Origin: Siphonodentalium dalli
Lineage: Eukaryota; Mollusca; Scaphopoda; Gadilida; Siphonodentaliidae
DNA: 64,000 nt
Direction of reading: 5' to 3'
Assembly: GCA_032622095.1 (NCBI GenBank)
Contig: CP136065.1
Coordinates: 150,789,577 to 150,853,576, forward strand
Of this stretch, positions 1 through 11,229 are shown in pieces. The notes beneath the pieces were generated by a model. That model did not search any database, was not told the origin of the DNA, and saw only the letters and a list, made by a program, of their open reading frames with translations. A program made the translations under genes and the position numbers. Each line of letters begins with the position of its first letter. The first letter of the stretch is position 1.

Positions 1-78
1 ATGTTATAGTGACACATGTCACCGTGGACGCATTGATTAAAAGTCGTTCGAAGGTTTATGAACACACTGGCCGCCTCA

Positions 79-334
79 TGCAACATCACACCGTATTTAA
101 GTGAGAAAAGCACATAAGACCGGGCCACCCGGCAAACCGAGTGGTCCCAGCTTGCCGAGTTGTCCCGGCTCATGTTTAATAAATTTGTTAAGCCCCTAAA
201 TCAAGTCAATCATTCCCGTAGCCTGCATTATCAAAACATTGGCGACAGTTTTTATAACGTATAAGTATTCATAATTATGTTACAGTAATGTAACTTGAGA
301 TCCGTAAGTGTCGTAAACTGGTATATTTTCCAAT
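79..334. repeat. Dispersed repeat R1, uninterrupted copy
   Basis: This segment matches a second copy that is broken into 2938-3113 and 5297-5390. Shared landmarks are CAACATCACACCGTATTTAA at the start, CCGGGCCACCCGGCAAACCG in the middle, and GTAAGTGTCGTAAACTGG near the end. Because this copy is uninterrupted across 'aaaacattggcgacag', it acts as an empty site showing where the 2.2-kb element at 3114-5296 was inserted. No coding potential was recognised. Confidence 0.8.
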
Positions 335-661
335 GATCTAATGCTATATAAATCTTCATCTATTTTTCATAGTTTCACTTGGGGCTCGCCGTTAGCTGGC
401 AAGGTTCTTACAACAGGGAAAGTTCGGAACGTAAGTAATTTATTTCACCCTATTATATATTAAAATATACTCACGTCAAGAAACCTACTTTCTTTGAACA
501 TGAGAATGCATTCGCTATATCTACACTAAGGTGGCGAGAAATACATATTGCTAGTTTTTATATTGGTGTCTATGAAACAAACTGCAAGGCAGATAGTGTT
601 TAGTTGATATGGCTGTTCTGTCAGCTGGTTCCGTCGCTCGACCCCCCCCCCCCCCCGCGGA

Positions 662-837
662 AATGAAATTATCAAATGAGATTTCGTTTCGTTGATTACT
701 TCGCTTTCCCATGCATGTTCCATGCCACGAAATCTCGTTTGATTATCTCGTTTTCATCGCTTTCGTCGATGCAAGAAAATCAAACGACAGAGCCACCGAA
801 AGCTAAATAATCTAACGAGATTTCGTTTGATTTTGTC
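662..837. repeat. Short inverted repeats around 'gaaatctcgtttgatta'
   Basis: The string ATCAAATGAGATTTCGTTT near 670 recurs as its complement (GAAATCTCGTTTGATTA) near 730, and again in the first orientation near 812. A C15 homopolymer precedes it at 642-656. It looks like a small palindromic repeat; family unknown. Confidence 0.55.
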
Positions 838-1520
838 ACTTAAGGCGGTTTCCGCGGTTCCCTCGCATGGTGCCATGAGTGCGCATCGGCGCTTTCGGTG
901 GTTCCAGATGGGAGTCAGTCGGCGACGAGAGAAATCGCTTCCTGGATCGCTCCAATATACAAGTCCACCGGTTATCGATCGACATTCCCCACAGCGGTTG
1001 ACTGATATATACTGTAATCCCCGCTATACGGTACGTGGTGTGTCTATTGTCTCGTCTGCACGTGGTGAGTATCTTGAGCTGGTGAACAATCCAAGCTCAG
1101 GGATCACACGTGCAGGTTCACCGAGACTATCGAGTCGCCAACTCGTTCGTCGGCTAATCGTAAAATACACACAAATATGTGTTAAAGTGCAGACTAATTC
1201 ACCACGTTCGTGTATTCAAGAATATGAATCACACCAAAATTAAGCGAATTGTAAATGGAATGTGTAGGTATAAGCTGCCATGTATATATCATTCTCCAAA
1301 TGCTTCAATATCATGACAATCTATTAGTTATTATAAAAAAAACCTCAAAGTTTACGGAACGTCGCGATATACGCAAGAACGCAAACATACCATATTATCG
1401 TACGCTATTTCGCTGTTGGGCCGATCGTTCAATGTAACATAATTATGTTTGTCCTGAACTAATGTCTGTGAACAACGATTGTTAAGTTGATATATGAACT
1501 ATCCATGTCGTGTGAAGACT
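838..1520. other. Unassigned stretch; one 138-codon ORF not supported as a gene
   Basis: The + strand is open for 138 codons (827-1243), but the predicted peptide is basic, has no recognisable domain, and begins inside the inverted repeat at 662-837. I see no splice sites, promoter or neighbouring exon. It could be decayed mobile-element sequence. No function is proposed. Confidence 0.3.
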
Positions 1521-1524
1521 TATA

Positions 1525-1757
1525 ATAAAAGGTTCCCTGAAGAACCATGTTGGGATATATTATGGTTCCCTAAAGAACCCTGTTCTGTTATGAACAGGGT
1601 TCTCTGAAGAACCCTCTTGGGGTTCTTCTGTGGAACCTTATGATATGGTTCTTCAGTAGAACCTTATGATGGGGTCCTTTGAAGCACCAAATAAGGTGCT
1701 CCTATTGTGACAAGGTGAAGAACCTTTTTGGGTTCTCTGAAGGACTTCTGGTTCAAA
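1525..1757. repeat. Cluster of GGTTC..GAACC short inverted motifs
   Basis: About ten occurrences of GAAGAACC, GGTTCTTC, GGTTCCCT or AGAACC lie within 230 bp, alternating in orientation, for example 'aaagaaccctgttctg..gaacagggttctctgaagaaccc'. Neighbouring motifs can pair into small hairpins. The array resembles short palindromic interspersed repeats, but no family is identified. Confidence 0.6.
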
Positions 1758-1857
1758 GAGTGTATATGGATGTAGAGTACATATAGTACGTGGGTATACA
1801 TTCATGTAGGAATATATACACAAAACCACACACCCCTCCTACATTCCCCATGTGTAT

Positions 1858-1935
1858 TCGGATTAGTGTTAGGGTCAGGGTTGGGTCTATATGGTTAGGG
1901 CTATGGTTAGGGCTGGAATTAGGGTTGGTGTATTC
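1858..1935 (+). repeat. Degenerate TTAGGG-like tract
   Basis: Several GTTAGGG or ATTAGGG words, with related GTCAGGGTTGGG, occur in about 75 bp. This resembles a decayed interstitial telomere-type repeat, TTAGGG being the usual metazoan telomere unit. The spacing is irregular, so chance is possible. Confidence 0.35.
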
Positions 1936-2186
1936 TTACAATTAAGAAGGACATACCGCAGAGTGGATGGCGATATTGAAATTGAGGTGACCTGAGAGAC
2001 GCCCAGATCCCTCCTCCCACTTGATCACCGCACGGCCACTGACGTCACACCGGCGTCACTTCGCACCCCGCCACACAGACTGCCGCTTACAGTCGTATAG
2101 TCCCGTGCATGAGTCTGATATTCCACCACCAGCTCCTGCATGCGCCCCATTCTAGGTTGGCCCTATATATTCCATAATGAGCCGGA

Positions 2187-2925
2187 CAACTCGGTTAGCC
2201 GGGCAACTCGGTTTGACGTGCACACAACTATACTTATCCATCTAGTTGTCAGTCACGACGTCAGTCCCTACTGTCGCTGAATTGGTCGATCTCACCGGTT
2301 TTTTTGGTGATAAAGGTACCCATGTTCTGAAAATTGCGATAAAGGAACCCGTGTTGGGAAAAATCGTGATAAAGGTACCCAGGTTCATCGAATCTGAGAT
2401 TAAACGAGATTTAAATGTCTTTGCTGGAAATTCCTTTGGTTTTAAGCAGTTGCTTTCAGTTTTAAATTGTTTGAACTGCTCTGAATTGAAAGGATGTAGT
2501 CCCGATGAAGATCAACTGATGTATTATTTGATATGATGTCCTGCAGTGTAACACAAAAATACCCCGTCGACCGCAGATGAACCTGTGTACCTTTATCACG
2601 ATTTTCCCAACCGGGCAACCTGGGAAACTTTATCACAATTTTCAGAACCTGGGTACTTTTATCCCACACACAAACGATGAGAGTTACCAATTCAGTCCTA
2701 ATGTCGGCGCCATAAGTGAGTGGCTTGGATGTCACTAAACGCCACTCATGAGCATGAGCATGGCTACCGTCATGTCAACTCACAGCAAATCGTGTTACAT
2801 GTATATATATACTTCCCAGACTTCCACTCAGGCTAGCCGGGATGACTCGCTGTTACGTGAGCCGAGTTGTCCCGGTTGACCGAGTTGTTCCTGCAAGACG
2901 GGACTGGACAACTCTGTTTGCCGAG
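2187..2925. mobile_element. Foldback element with two nested pairs of arms
   Basis: The outer left arm (CAACTCGGTTAGCCGGGCAA, ~2190-2220) is the inverse of the right arm near 2850-2895. Inner arms near 2307-2385 (GATAAAGGTACCC motifs) pair with 2582-2672 (TACCTTTATCACGATTTTCC). Between them, 'gacgtcagtccctactgtcgctgaattgg' near 2256 pairs imperfectly with 2690-2715. ORFs of about 96 codons on both strands are products of this symmetry. No transposase is present, so this is a non-autonomous palindromic element. Confidence 0.7.
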
Positions 2926-2937
2926 TTGGGCCGGTCA

Positions 2938-3113
2938 CGCAACATCACACCGTATTTAAGTGAGAAAAACACATGAGACCGGGCCACCCGGCAAACCGAG
3001 TTGTCCTGGCTTGCCGAGTTGTCTCGGCTCATGTTTACAAAAAAATTTAAGCCTCTAAATGTGGATAATGTATGCAAGTCAATCATTCCCGTATCCTGCA
3101 TTATCAAAACATT
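2938..3113. repeat. Dispersed repeat R1, second copy, left part
   Basis: It aligns with 79-240 and ends in 'atcaaaacatt', where the 2.2-kb TIR element begins. The repeat resumes at 5297 with 'attggcgacag', matching the uninterrupted copy at 238-250. Confidence 0.8.
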
Positions 3114-5296
3114 AGAGACCTTTCGCATCCTTACACTTACGATTACGAATACGGATAGCTATTCGTAGTCGTAAATCTATCGGTATGGCCAAAAATTCCT
3201 TTCGCAAAACGACTACGGATAAGAGTTTTGACGAACACGTTCAGTAATTATTTCGTACCTCTTTTAAAACTTGAAACGTTGGTTTTGTATCCAGTCGTCT
3301 GTAACGTTATTTATACAACATGTACAACACCAAAAGATAACGACTAGATGCAGATTGCCAACAGTATGAGTAAACATCATGTATACTATATATATATAAT
3401 GACCGACCTCATATTTCAGCAAGTTCTCGTGGCAAAAATTTTAATGTATAACAAAACAGACAAGTTTATAGGATTGGCATACAGTTTGTTAATCATTGGT
3501 ACATGTGCTCTTATGCAGCCGTATTGTTTATGGATAGGGTGTTTCTGGGGACGTTCAGCGAGTTTATTTCGATATAAAAAACATCTTGGGGGATCTTTAC
3601 GAAATGTGCAGACACAGGACTGACTTGTTTAGTTTTGTCAAATCCAGGTGAACCCATCATTTGGATTTCCGATTTTGTTAAAAAGGCATAAAGCTCTAGT
3701 TTTGTCATGTAATATATATATCTTCAACTCGTTACGTTGGGATATAAGTACATAACGAGTTGGAGATGTTCTATGAATGTCTGATTAGTATTAAATATTT
3801 GAAAACAAAAAACATTTTCCGGTACTATAATTCCAATATGACCACTGTTAAGAACCTGACTTTGTTGCAATCTGAGGCAAATTAAAGCACCTGGACAGTC
3901 CCTCATCAACCCGTATGGTGCTAATGTGCTACTGAAAAACAGAACAGTATTATTCTTTGTAAATATTTGCCAAAAAGCATTCACCACACAATTTGTAATC
4001 ACTGGACAAAATGAATGTTTCCTGGCTCCGGGTGACCCACGGCCCTGTGTCTGGATTTCTTCAGCAGACACCCCCCCCCCCCTTCCTGTGCGCCACGGCC
4101 TTTCCTGGCCCATGCATAGTTGATCTGAATCCGATATGGGATCTTCTGACATTCATCAAATGTGTTGTGATGGCATTTTATACACGCTATTCCAAGCTGC
4201 ATGATTGTCCACGACTCGTTTGCCACGTCAGCTGTTCCCGTGCATGTTATGTACAACAACCGTGATGGTATGGATGTTGCGACAGAGTTGTCATTTATCC
4301 ATGCACCCCTTCCCAAATTTTTATGCCCCAACTTTGCATGTTATCGCTATACATTTGAGACCTATAATACTGTGGTTATGAACAGTTTTGACAATTAGCC
4401 CCTGACTGCTACTATTTATAATTGTTTACTTGATATGATTTTAAAGAAACCGTTATTCTCTTGGTTTCTTTTGGATTCTCCAATAGTTTCCACACAGCTG
4501 CAATTTAAATTTATAATTTAAATCTACAATTCTTGTAATTTATTATCTTGGTTTCTTTTGGATTCTCCAATAGTTTCCACACATGCAGCTGCAATTTAAA
4601 ACTACAGTTTGCTTGCTAAATTGTAGGCCATAAGTAGCATGCAGTTGGATTTTACCAGTGTATATAACGGCGCATATATACCACGTAAATCTTCATCAAG
4701 AGGGTGGGGTACAAACCGAATTTTCCGTTCGGTCATTATCGGTGGTGGTATATGACTAGGAAAGAACAGTCGCGAGAAATGCATTTCCGACCAATCTAGT
4801 GCAGGTACTAGCCTATTGCCACACCCATGCACACTGTAAATATTATATGTAACAGATACTCGTTCAATTGTATATGTTATACGATCTCCATATATTTTGG
4901 ACTATATGTATACGCTTGAGGTTTAACGAATATATGTACGCATACACTGAGAGTGGACGTTGTTCGTGACGGATAGCGCGTTTGTTTCGCATGTTTCTCG
5001 CGAATCACGACGACGGGTATCTTGATAGCCAATCTAAATCACAGATCAAGGTTAAGCGGCAATATAAATGGGCCTGCTATATACATAAGACGCATTTGAC
5101 AGTGAACAGTAGAGCGAAATTGTATATTTTAGAAATGAAATCAGTTGTGTTAAGTGAATTTATAATAATTCATGAAATCCTATCCGCTCTTACGGATAGT
5201 AAACTACGACAACGATTAGAAAGTACACACATGTTGGTGACGTAGTACCCTATCCGTAATCGTAAACGTAATCGTGAGTTTTGCGAAAGGGTGTCT
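3114..5296. mobile_element. TIR DNA element inserted in repeat R1, no transposase
   Basis: The left end AGAGACCTTTCGCA and the inverse of the right end (TGCGAAAGGGTGTCT) match with one substitution and one indel. Similarity continues inward through CACTTACGATTACG and ACGGATAG. The flanking 3 bp ATT (3111-3113 and 5297-5299) looks like a target duplication, because the empty paralogous site near 238 has a single ATT. The 2183-bp interior carries only short ORFs without recognisable domains and a C12 tract at 4071, so the element is non-autonomous. A 3-bp duplication is compatible with PIF/Harbinger-type elements, but the family is not established. Confidence 0.72.
4459..4597 (+). repeat. Direct repeat of about 50 bp, period about 90 bp
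   Basis: The segment 'cttggtttcttttggattctccaatagtttccacaca..gctgcaatttaaa' occurs twice, at 4459 and 4548, inside the 2.2-kb TIR element. It is non-coding. Confidence 0.75.
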
Positions 5297-5390
5297 ATTG
5301 GCGACAGTTTTTATAACGTACCGGTATATGTATGCATAATCATGTTACAGTATGTAACCTGAGATAGTCCGTAAGTGTCGTAAACTGGTG
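5297..5390. repeat. Dispersed repeat R1, second copy, resumed part
   Basis: It matches 238-325 of the uninterrupted copy ('attggcgacagtttttataacgta..taagtgtcgtaaactggt') and ends where the 5.26-kb foldback element begins. Confidence 0.8.
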
Positions 5391-5398
5391 TATTTTAT
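5390..5398. repeat. 9-bp target-site duplication, left (GTATTTTAT)
   Basis: GTATTTTAT directly precedes the left terminus GGGTCCGTGAAG and is repeated exactly after the right terminus at 10657-10665. Confidence 0.85.
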
Positions 5399-8300
5399 GG
5401 GTCCGTGAAGTTGGATCGAAGTTCGAAGTTCGAAATTCGGTGGAGATTCGCGTGAAGTTAGATTGAAGTTCGAAGTTCGAAATTCAGATTGAAATTCAAC
5501 CCCCACTTTTTTTTGCCTCAACTTCGTTGTTGTGGTCCAATTCGTGCTCCCCTGTTCAAAATTTTGGTCAAAAGTGATTTTTTTAACTTTTTCTGAGATA
5601 CTGTTGGACTTGGAAAATTTAGCCACGCGCTGGACTTAGAAAAATTCGCCTTCAATATCAAGGTGCCGAAGGGAAGTGGCATTGTTTATGGCTGGATCGT
5701 GCTGAAACTTGGCATTTTTTACACTTTCCATAAGAGAATCTAGCAAACTAACGCTCAGCTTCGAGAAATTACTCGATCTATAGGTTTGAATTTCAATCTG
5801 AGCGTTCGAAATTCGGTGGAGATTCGTTCGAAGTTCGAAATTCAGATTGAAATTCAAACCCCACTTTTTTTTGCCTCAACTTCGTTGTTGTGGTCCAATT
5901 CGTGCTCCCCTGTTCGAAATTTTGGTCAAAAGTGATTTTTTTTCACTTTTTCTGAGATACTGTTGGACTTAGAAAATTTAGCCACGGCGCCGAAGGGAAG
6001 TGGCATTGTTTATGGCTGGATCGGGCTGAAACTTGGCATTTTTTACACTTTCCGGTAGAGAATCCAGCAAACTAACGCTCAGCTTCGAGAAATCACTCGA
6101 TTTATAGGTTTGAATTTCAATCTGAGCGTTCGAACCTTCAGTGGAGATTCGTTCGAAGTTCGAAATTCGGTGGAGATTCAACCCCTAATTTTTGTTTTGC
6201 CTCAAGTTCATTGTTGTGTTCCAATTCGTGCTCCCCTGTTCGATTTTGGGTCAAAAGTGATTTTTTAAAACTTTTTTTCTGAGATACTGCTGGACTTTTG
6301 CCACGGCGCTGGACTTGTGACTTGATTTGTGATTTCTAGATGGACTAGTGGTGCACAAGAAGAATCCACAAGGATAGCCCCGTGGTTGCTGTGGTTATCC
6401 ATAAAAATTCGCCCAGATTGAAATTCAGATTGAAATTCAAACCTATAGATCGAGTAATTTCCCGAAGCTGAGCTCAGCTCAATCCAGCCATAAACAATGC
6501 CACTTCCCTTCGGCACCTTAATATTGAAGGCGAAATTTTCTAAATCCAGCGCCGTGGCTAAATTTTCCAAGTCCAGCAGTATCTCAGAAAAAGTAAAAAA
6601 AAATCACTTTTGACCAAAAATTCGAGCAGGGGAGTACGAATTGGAACACAACAATGAACTTGAGACAAAAAAATGTGGGGGGTCGAATTTGAATCTGAAT
6701 TTCGAACTTCAATCCAGATCGAAATTCGCCCAGATTGAAATTCAAACCTATAGATCGAGTAATTTCTCGAAGCTGAGCGTTAGTTTGCTTGATTCTCATA
6801 TGGAAAGTATCAAACATACCAAATTTCAGCTCAATCCAGCCATAAACAATGCCACTTCCCTTCGGCACCTTAATATTGAAGGCGAAATTTTCTAGGTGCA
6901 GCGCCGTGGCTAAATTTTCCAAGTCCAGCAGTGTCTCAGAAAAAGTAAAAAAAAATAACTTTTGACCAAAAATTCGAGCTGGGGTGTACGAATTGGAACA
7001 CAACAATGAACTTGAGACAAAAAAATGTGGAGGTCGAATTTCAATCTGAATTTCGAACTTCAATCCAGATCGAAATTCGCCCAGATTGAAATTCAAACCT
7101 ATAGATCGAGTAATTTCTCGAAGCTGAGCGTTAGTTTGCTTGATTCTCTTATGGAAAGTATCAAACATACCAAATTTCAGCTCAATCCAGCCATAAACAA
7201 TGCCACTTCCCTTCGGCACCTTAATATTGAAGGCGAAATTTTCTAGGTGCAGCGCCGTGGCAAAATTTTCCAAGTCCAGCAGTGTCTCAGAAAAAGTAAA
7301 AAAAAATAACTTTTGACCAAAAATTCGAGCAGGGGTGTACGAATTGGAACACAACAATGAACTTGAGACAAAAAAATGTGGAGGTCGAATTTCAATCTGA
7401 ATTTCGAACTTCAATCCAGATCGAAATTCGTCCAGATTGAAATTCAGATTGAAATTCAAACCTATAGATCGAGTAATTTCTCGAAGCTGAGCGTTAGTTT
7501 GCTTGATTCTCTTATGGAAAGTATCAAACTTATCAAATTTCAGCTCAATCCAGCCATAAACAATGCCACTTCCCTTCGGCACCTTAATATTGAAGGCGAA
7601 ATTTTCTAGGTGCAGCGCCGTGGCTAAATTTTCCAAGTCCAGCAGTATCTCAGAAAAAGTAAAAAAAAAATAACTTTTGACCAAAAATTCGAGCAGGGGT
7701 GTACGAATTGGAACACAACAATGAACTTGAGACAAAAAAATGTGGGGGTCGAATTTGAATCTGAATTTCGAACTACAATCCAGATCGAAATTCGCCCAGA
7801 TTGAAATTCAAACCTATAGATCGAGTAATTTCTCGAAGCTGAGCGTTAGTTTGCTTGATTCTCTTATGGAAAGTATCAAACATACAAAATTTCAGCTCAA
7901 TCCAGCCATAAACAATGCCACTTCCCTTCGGCACCTTAATATTGAAGGCGAAATTTTCTAAATCCAGCGCCGTGGCTAAATTTTCCAAGTCCAGCAGTAT
8001 CTCAGAAAAAGTTAAAAAAAATCACTTTTGACCAAAAATTCGAGCAGGGGAGTACGAATTGGAACACAACAATGAACTTGAGACAAAAAAATGTGGGGGT
8101 CGAATTTGAATCTGAATTTCGAACTTCAATCCAGATCGAAATTCGCCCAGATTGAAATTCAAACCTATAGATCGAGTAATTTCTCGAAGCTGAGCGTTAG
8201 TTTGCTTGATTCTCTTATGGAAAGTATCAAACATACCAAATTTCAGCTCAATCCAGCCATAAACAATGCCACTTCCCTTCGGCACCTTAATATTGAAGGC

Positions 8301-10656
8301 GAAATTTTCTAGGTGCAGCGCCGTGGCTAAATTTTCCAAGTCCAGCAGTGTCTCAGAAAAAGTAAAAAAAAAATAACTTTTGACCAAAAATTCGAGCAGG
8401 GGTGTACGAATTGGAACACAACAATGAACTTGAGACAAAATCTGAATCTGAATTTCGAACTTCAATCCAGATCGAAATTCGCCCAGATTGAAATTCAGAT
8501 TGAAATTCAAACCTATAGATCGAGTAATTTCTCGAAGCTGAGCGTTAGTTTGCTTGATTCTCTTATGGAAAGTATCAAACTTACCAAATTTCAGCTCAAT
8601 CCAGCCATAAACAATGCCACTTCCCTTCGGCACCTTAATATTGAAGGCGAAATTTTCTAGGTGCAGCGCCGTGGCTAAATTTTCCAAGTCCAGCAGTATC
8701 TCAGAAAAAGTAAAAAAAAAATAACTTTTGACCAAAAATTCGAGCAGGGGTGTACGAATTGGACACAACAATGAACTTGAGACAAAAAAATGTGGGGGTC
8801 GAATTTGAATCTGAATTTCGAACTACAATCCAGATCGAAATTCGCCCAGATTGAAATTCAAACCTATAGATCGAGTAATTTCTCGAAGCTGAGCGTTAGT
8901 TTGCTTGATTCTCTTATGGAAAGTATCAAACATACAAAATTTCAGCTCAATCCAGCCATAAACAATGCCACTTCCCTTCGGCACCTTAATATTGAAGGCG
9001 AAATTTTCTAAATCCAGCGCCGTGGCTAAATTTTCCAAGTCCAGCAGTATCTCAGAAAAAGTTAAAAAAAATCACTTTTGACCAAAAATTCGAGCAGGGG
9101 AGTACGAATTGGAACACAACAATGAACTTGAGACAAAAAAATGTGGGGGTCGAATTTGAATCTGAATTTCGAACTTCAATCCAGATCGAAATTCGCCCAG
9201 ATTGAAATTCAAACCTATAGATCGAGTAATTTCTCGAAGCTGAGCGTTAGTTTGCTTGATTCTCATATGGAAAGTATCAAACATACCAAATTTCAGCTCA
9301 ATCCAGCCATAAACAATGCCACTTCCCTTCGGCACCTTAATATTGAAGGCGAAATTTTCTAGGTGCAGCGCCGTGGCTAAATTTTCCAAGTCCAGCAGTG
9401 TCTCAGAAAAAGTAAAAAAAAATAACTTTTGACCAAAAATTCGAGCAGGGGTGTACGAATTGGAACACAACAATGAACTTGAGACAAAAAAATGTGGAGG
9501 TCGAATTTCAATCTGAATTTCGAACTTCAATCCAGATCGAAATTCGCCCAGATTGAAATTCAGATTGAAATTCAAACCTATAGATCGAGTAATTTCTCGA
9601 AGCTGAGCGTTAGTTTGCTTGATTCTCTTATGGAAAGTATCAAACTTACCAAATTTCAGCTCAATCCAGCCATAAACAATGCCACTTCCCTTCGGCACCT
9701 TAATATTGAAGGCGAAATTTTCTAGGTGCAGCGCCGTGGCTAAATTTTCCAAGTCCAGCAGTATCTCAGAAAAAGTAAAAAAAAAATAACTTTTGACCAA
9801 AAATTCGAGCAGGGGTGTACGAATTGGAACACAACAATGAACTTGAGACAAAAAAATGTGGGGGTCGAATTTGAATCTGAATTTCGAACTACAATCCAGA
9901 TCGAAATTCGCCCAGATTGAAATTCAAACCTATAGATCGAGTAATTTCTCGAAGCTGAGCGTTAGTTTGCTTGATTCTCTTATGGAAAGTATCAAACATA
10001 CAAAATTTAAGCTCAATCCAGCCATAAACAATGCCACTTCCCTTCGGCACCTTAATATTGAAGGCGAAATTTTCTAAGTCCAGCGCCGTGGCGAAATTTT
10101 CCGAGTCCAGCAGTATCTCAGAAAAAGTAAAAAAAAATCACTTTTGACCCAAAAGTCGAGCAGGGGAGTACGAATTGGAACACAACAATGAACTTGAGAC
10201 AACAAAATGTGGGGGTCCTGCGCCGTGGCTAAATTTTCCAAGTCCATGCAGCAGTATTTCAGAAAAAAGTGAAAAGATTCACTTTTGACCCAAAATTCGA
10301 GCAGGGGAGCACGAATTGGAACACAACAATGCATTTGAGACAAACAAAAGTGGGGGTCGAATTTCAATCTGAATTTCGAACTTCAATCCAGATCGAAATT
10401 CGCCCAGATTGAAATTCAGATTGAAGGCTATTGAAGGCTAAATTTTCCAAGTCCAGCAGTATCTCAGAAAAAGTAAAAAAAAAAATAACTTTTGACCAAA
10501 AATTCGAGCAGGGGAGTACGAATTGGAACACAACAATGCATTTGAGACAAACAAAAGTGGGGGTCGAATCTCCACCGAATTTCGAACTTCAATCTAACTT
10601 CACGCGAATCTCCACCGAATTTCGAACTTCGAACTTCGATCCAACTTCACGGACCC
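5399..10656. mobile_element. 5.26-kb foldback transposon with tandem-repeat arms
   Basis: The termini are perfect inverse copies starting GGGTCCGTGAAGTTGGATCG, and inverted similarity continues for more than 200 bp. The left arm (5399 to about 6310) holds about two to three monomers in one orientation. A unique spacer of about 100 bp (6311-6412) separates it from a 4.2-kb right arm carrying about eleven monomers in the opposite orientation. A 9-bp GTATTTTAT duplication flanks it. Long inverted repeats built of tandem subrepeats with a 9-bp duplication are the hallmark of FB/foldback elements, and 9 bp is also typical of Mutator-like elements. No transposase was found, so mobilisation must have come from elsewhere. 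The many in-phase ORFs are translations of the repeat. Confidence 0.85.
6450..10206 (+). repeat. Tandem array of ~351/364-bp monomers with A-B-C higher-order unit
   Basis: Monomers start at about 6673, 7025, 7376, 7740, 8091, 8442, 8790, 9141, 9492 and 9856. Spacing is 351 bp except 364 bp when a 13-bp 'cagattgaaattc' is doubled, and one monomer lacks 16 bp near 8440. Variant sites show a repeating trimer: A ('gaactacaatcc', 'ctaaatccagcg'), B ('gaacttcaatcc', 'ctaggtgcagcg') and C (the 364-bp type). Trimer starts 7740, 8790 and 9856 are 1050 and 1066 bp apart. By eye the A monomers at 7740 and 8790 are identical, implying recent amplification. Confidence 0.88.
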
Positions 10657-10665
10657 GTATTTTAT
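10657..10665. repeat. 9-bp target-site duplication, right (GTATTTTAT)
   Basis: Exact repeat of 5390-5398, directly abutting the right terminus ...CTTCACGGACCC. Confidence 0.85.
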
Positions 10666-10959
10666 CTGATTATTAGATTTAACGGTCCTTCAGATGGCAT
10701 TTTCGGGTGTTGCATGCATGGTTGAAAACATTGACTCGCGGGGTACAACTCGAACCCCCCCCCCCCCCCCCAGTTCTCATTGTATCAAGTTATTGCGTCT
10801 CAACAAAATCGTACAATGGACACCTTTCGTATAATTACATACTAATGATATTACGAATAGCTAATGAATAAAGAGTAGTCGTAAATTGATTGGATGGTCT
10901 AAAACGTGTTCGAAGTATTGACAACTACAAATCCGTTTGTGAGTAAATAGTGCCGTTAG

Positions 10960-11125
10960 TCTGCATGGTCGTTGAGACTCGATTTTGAGGTGAACCTAGA
11001 ACAAATTGTTTACAAGCTGTTTTCGGTGTCATTCGACGCGGAAAAGCATCAGGAACAACATATCGAAAATCCGCAAAAATCCGCGTTGGGGAAACTTTGT
11101 TATCAACGATGGCGTCCAACATGGT
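10960..11125 (+). repeat. Inverted-repeat arm, left
   Basis: It contains CCTAGAACAAATTGTTTACA and 'aacaacatatcgaaaatccgc'. Its inverse lies at 12985-13150 at roughly 80% identity by eye, and a copy of that arm recurs at 15092-15258. The 2-kb interval may be a non-autonomous TIR element whose true ends are not clear. A nearby motif (CACCTTTCGTA..ACGAATAGCTA, 10822-10860) resembles the terminus of the 3114-5296 element. Confidence 0.6.
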
Positions 11126-11229
11126 TGTCTATACTACATCAGTTCTCGATATAAGTCATTATACGATATAATGTGGCATCAGAATTATGCCGTTATATCA
11201 GTTTGTGTTAAATTAGAATGCGGGAGCGA

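Noticed and set aside
6584-9851. Long minus-strand ORFs (383, 249 and 259 codons) and repeated 73-codon + strand ORFs
   Set aside because: They are translations of the 350-bp tandem monomer, whose 351-bp period is divisible by three. Open frames occur on both strands, break at 364-bp monomers, and match no known domain.
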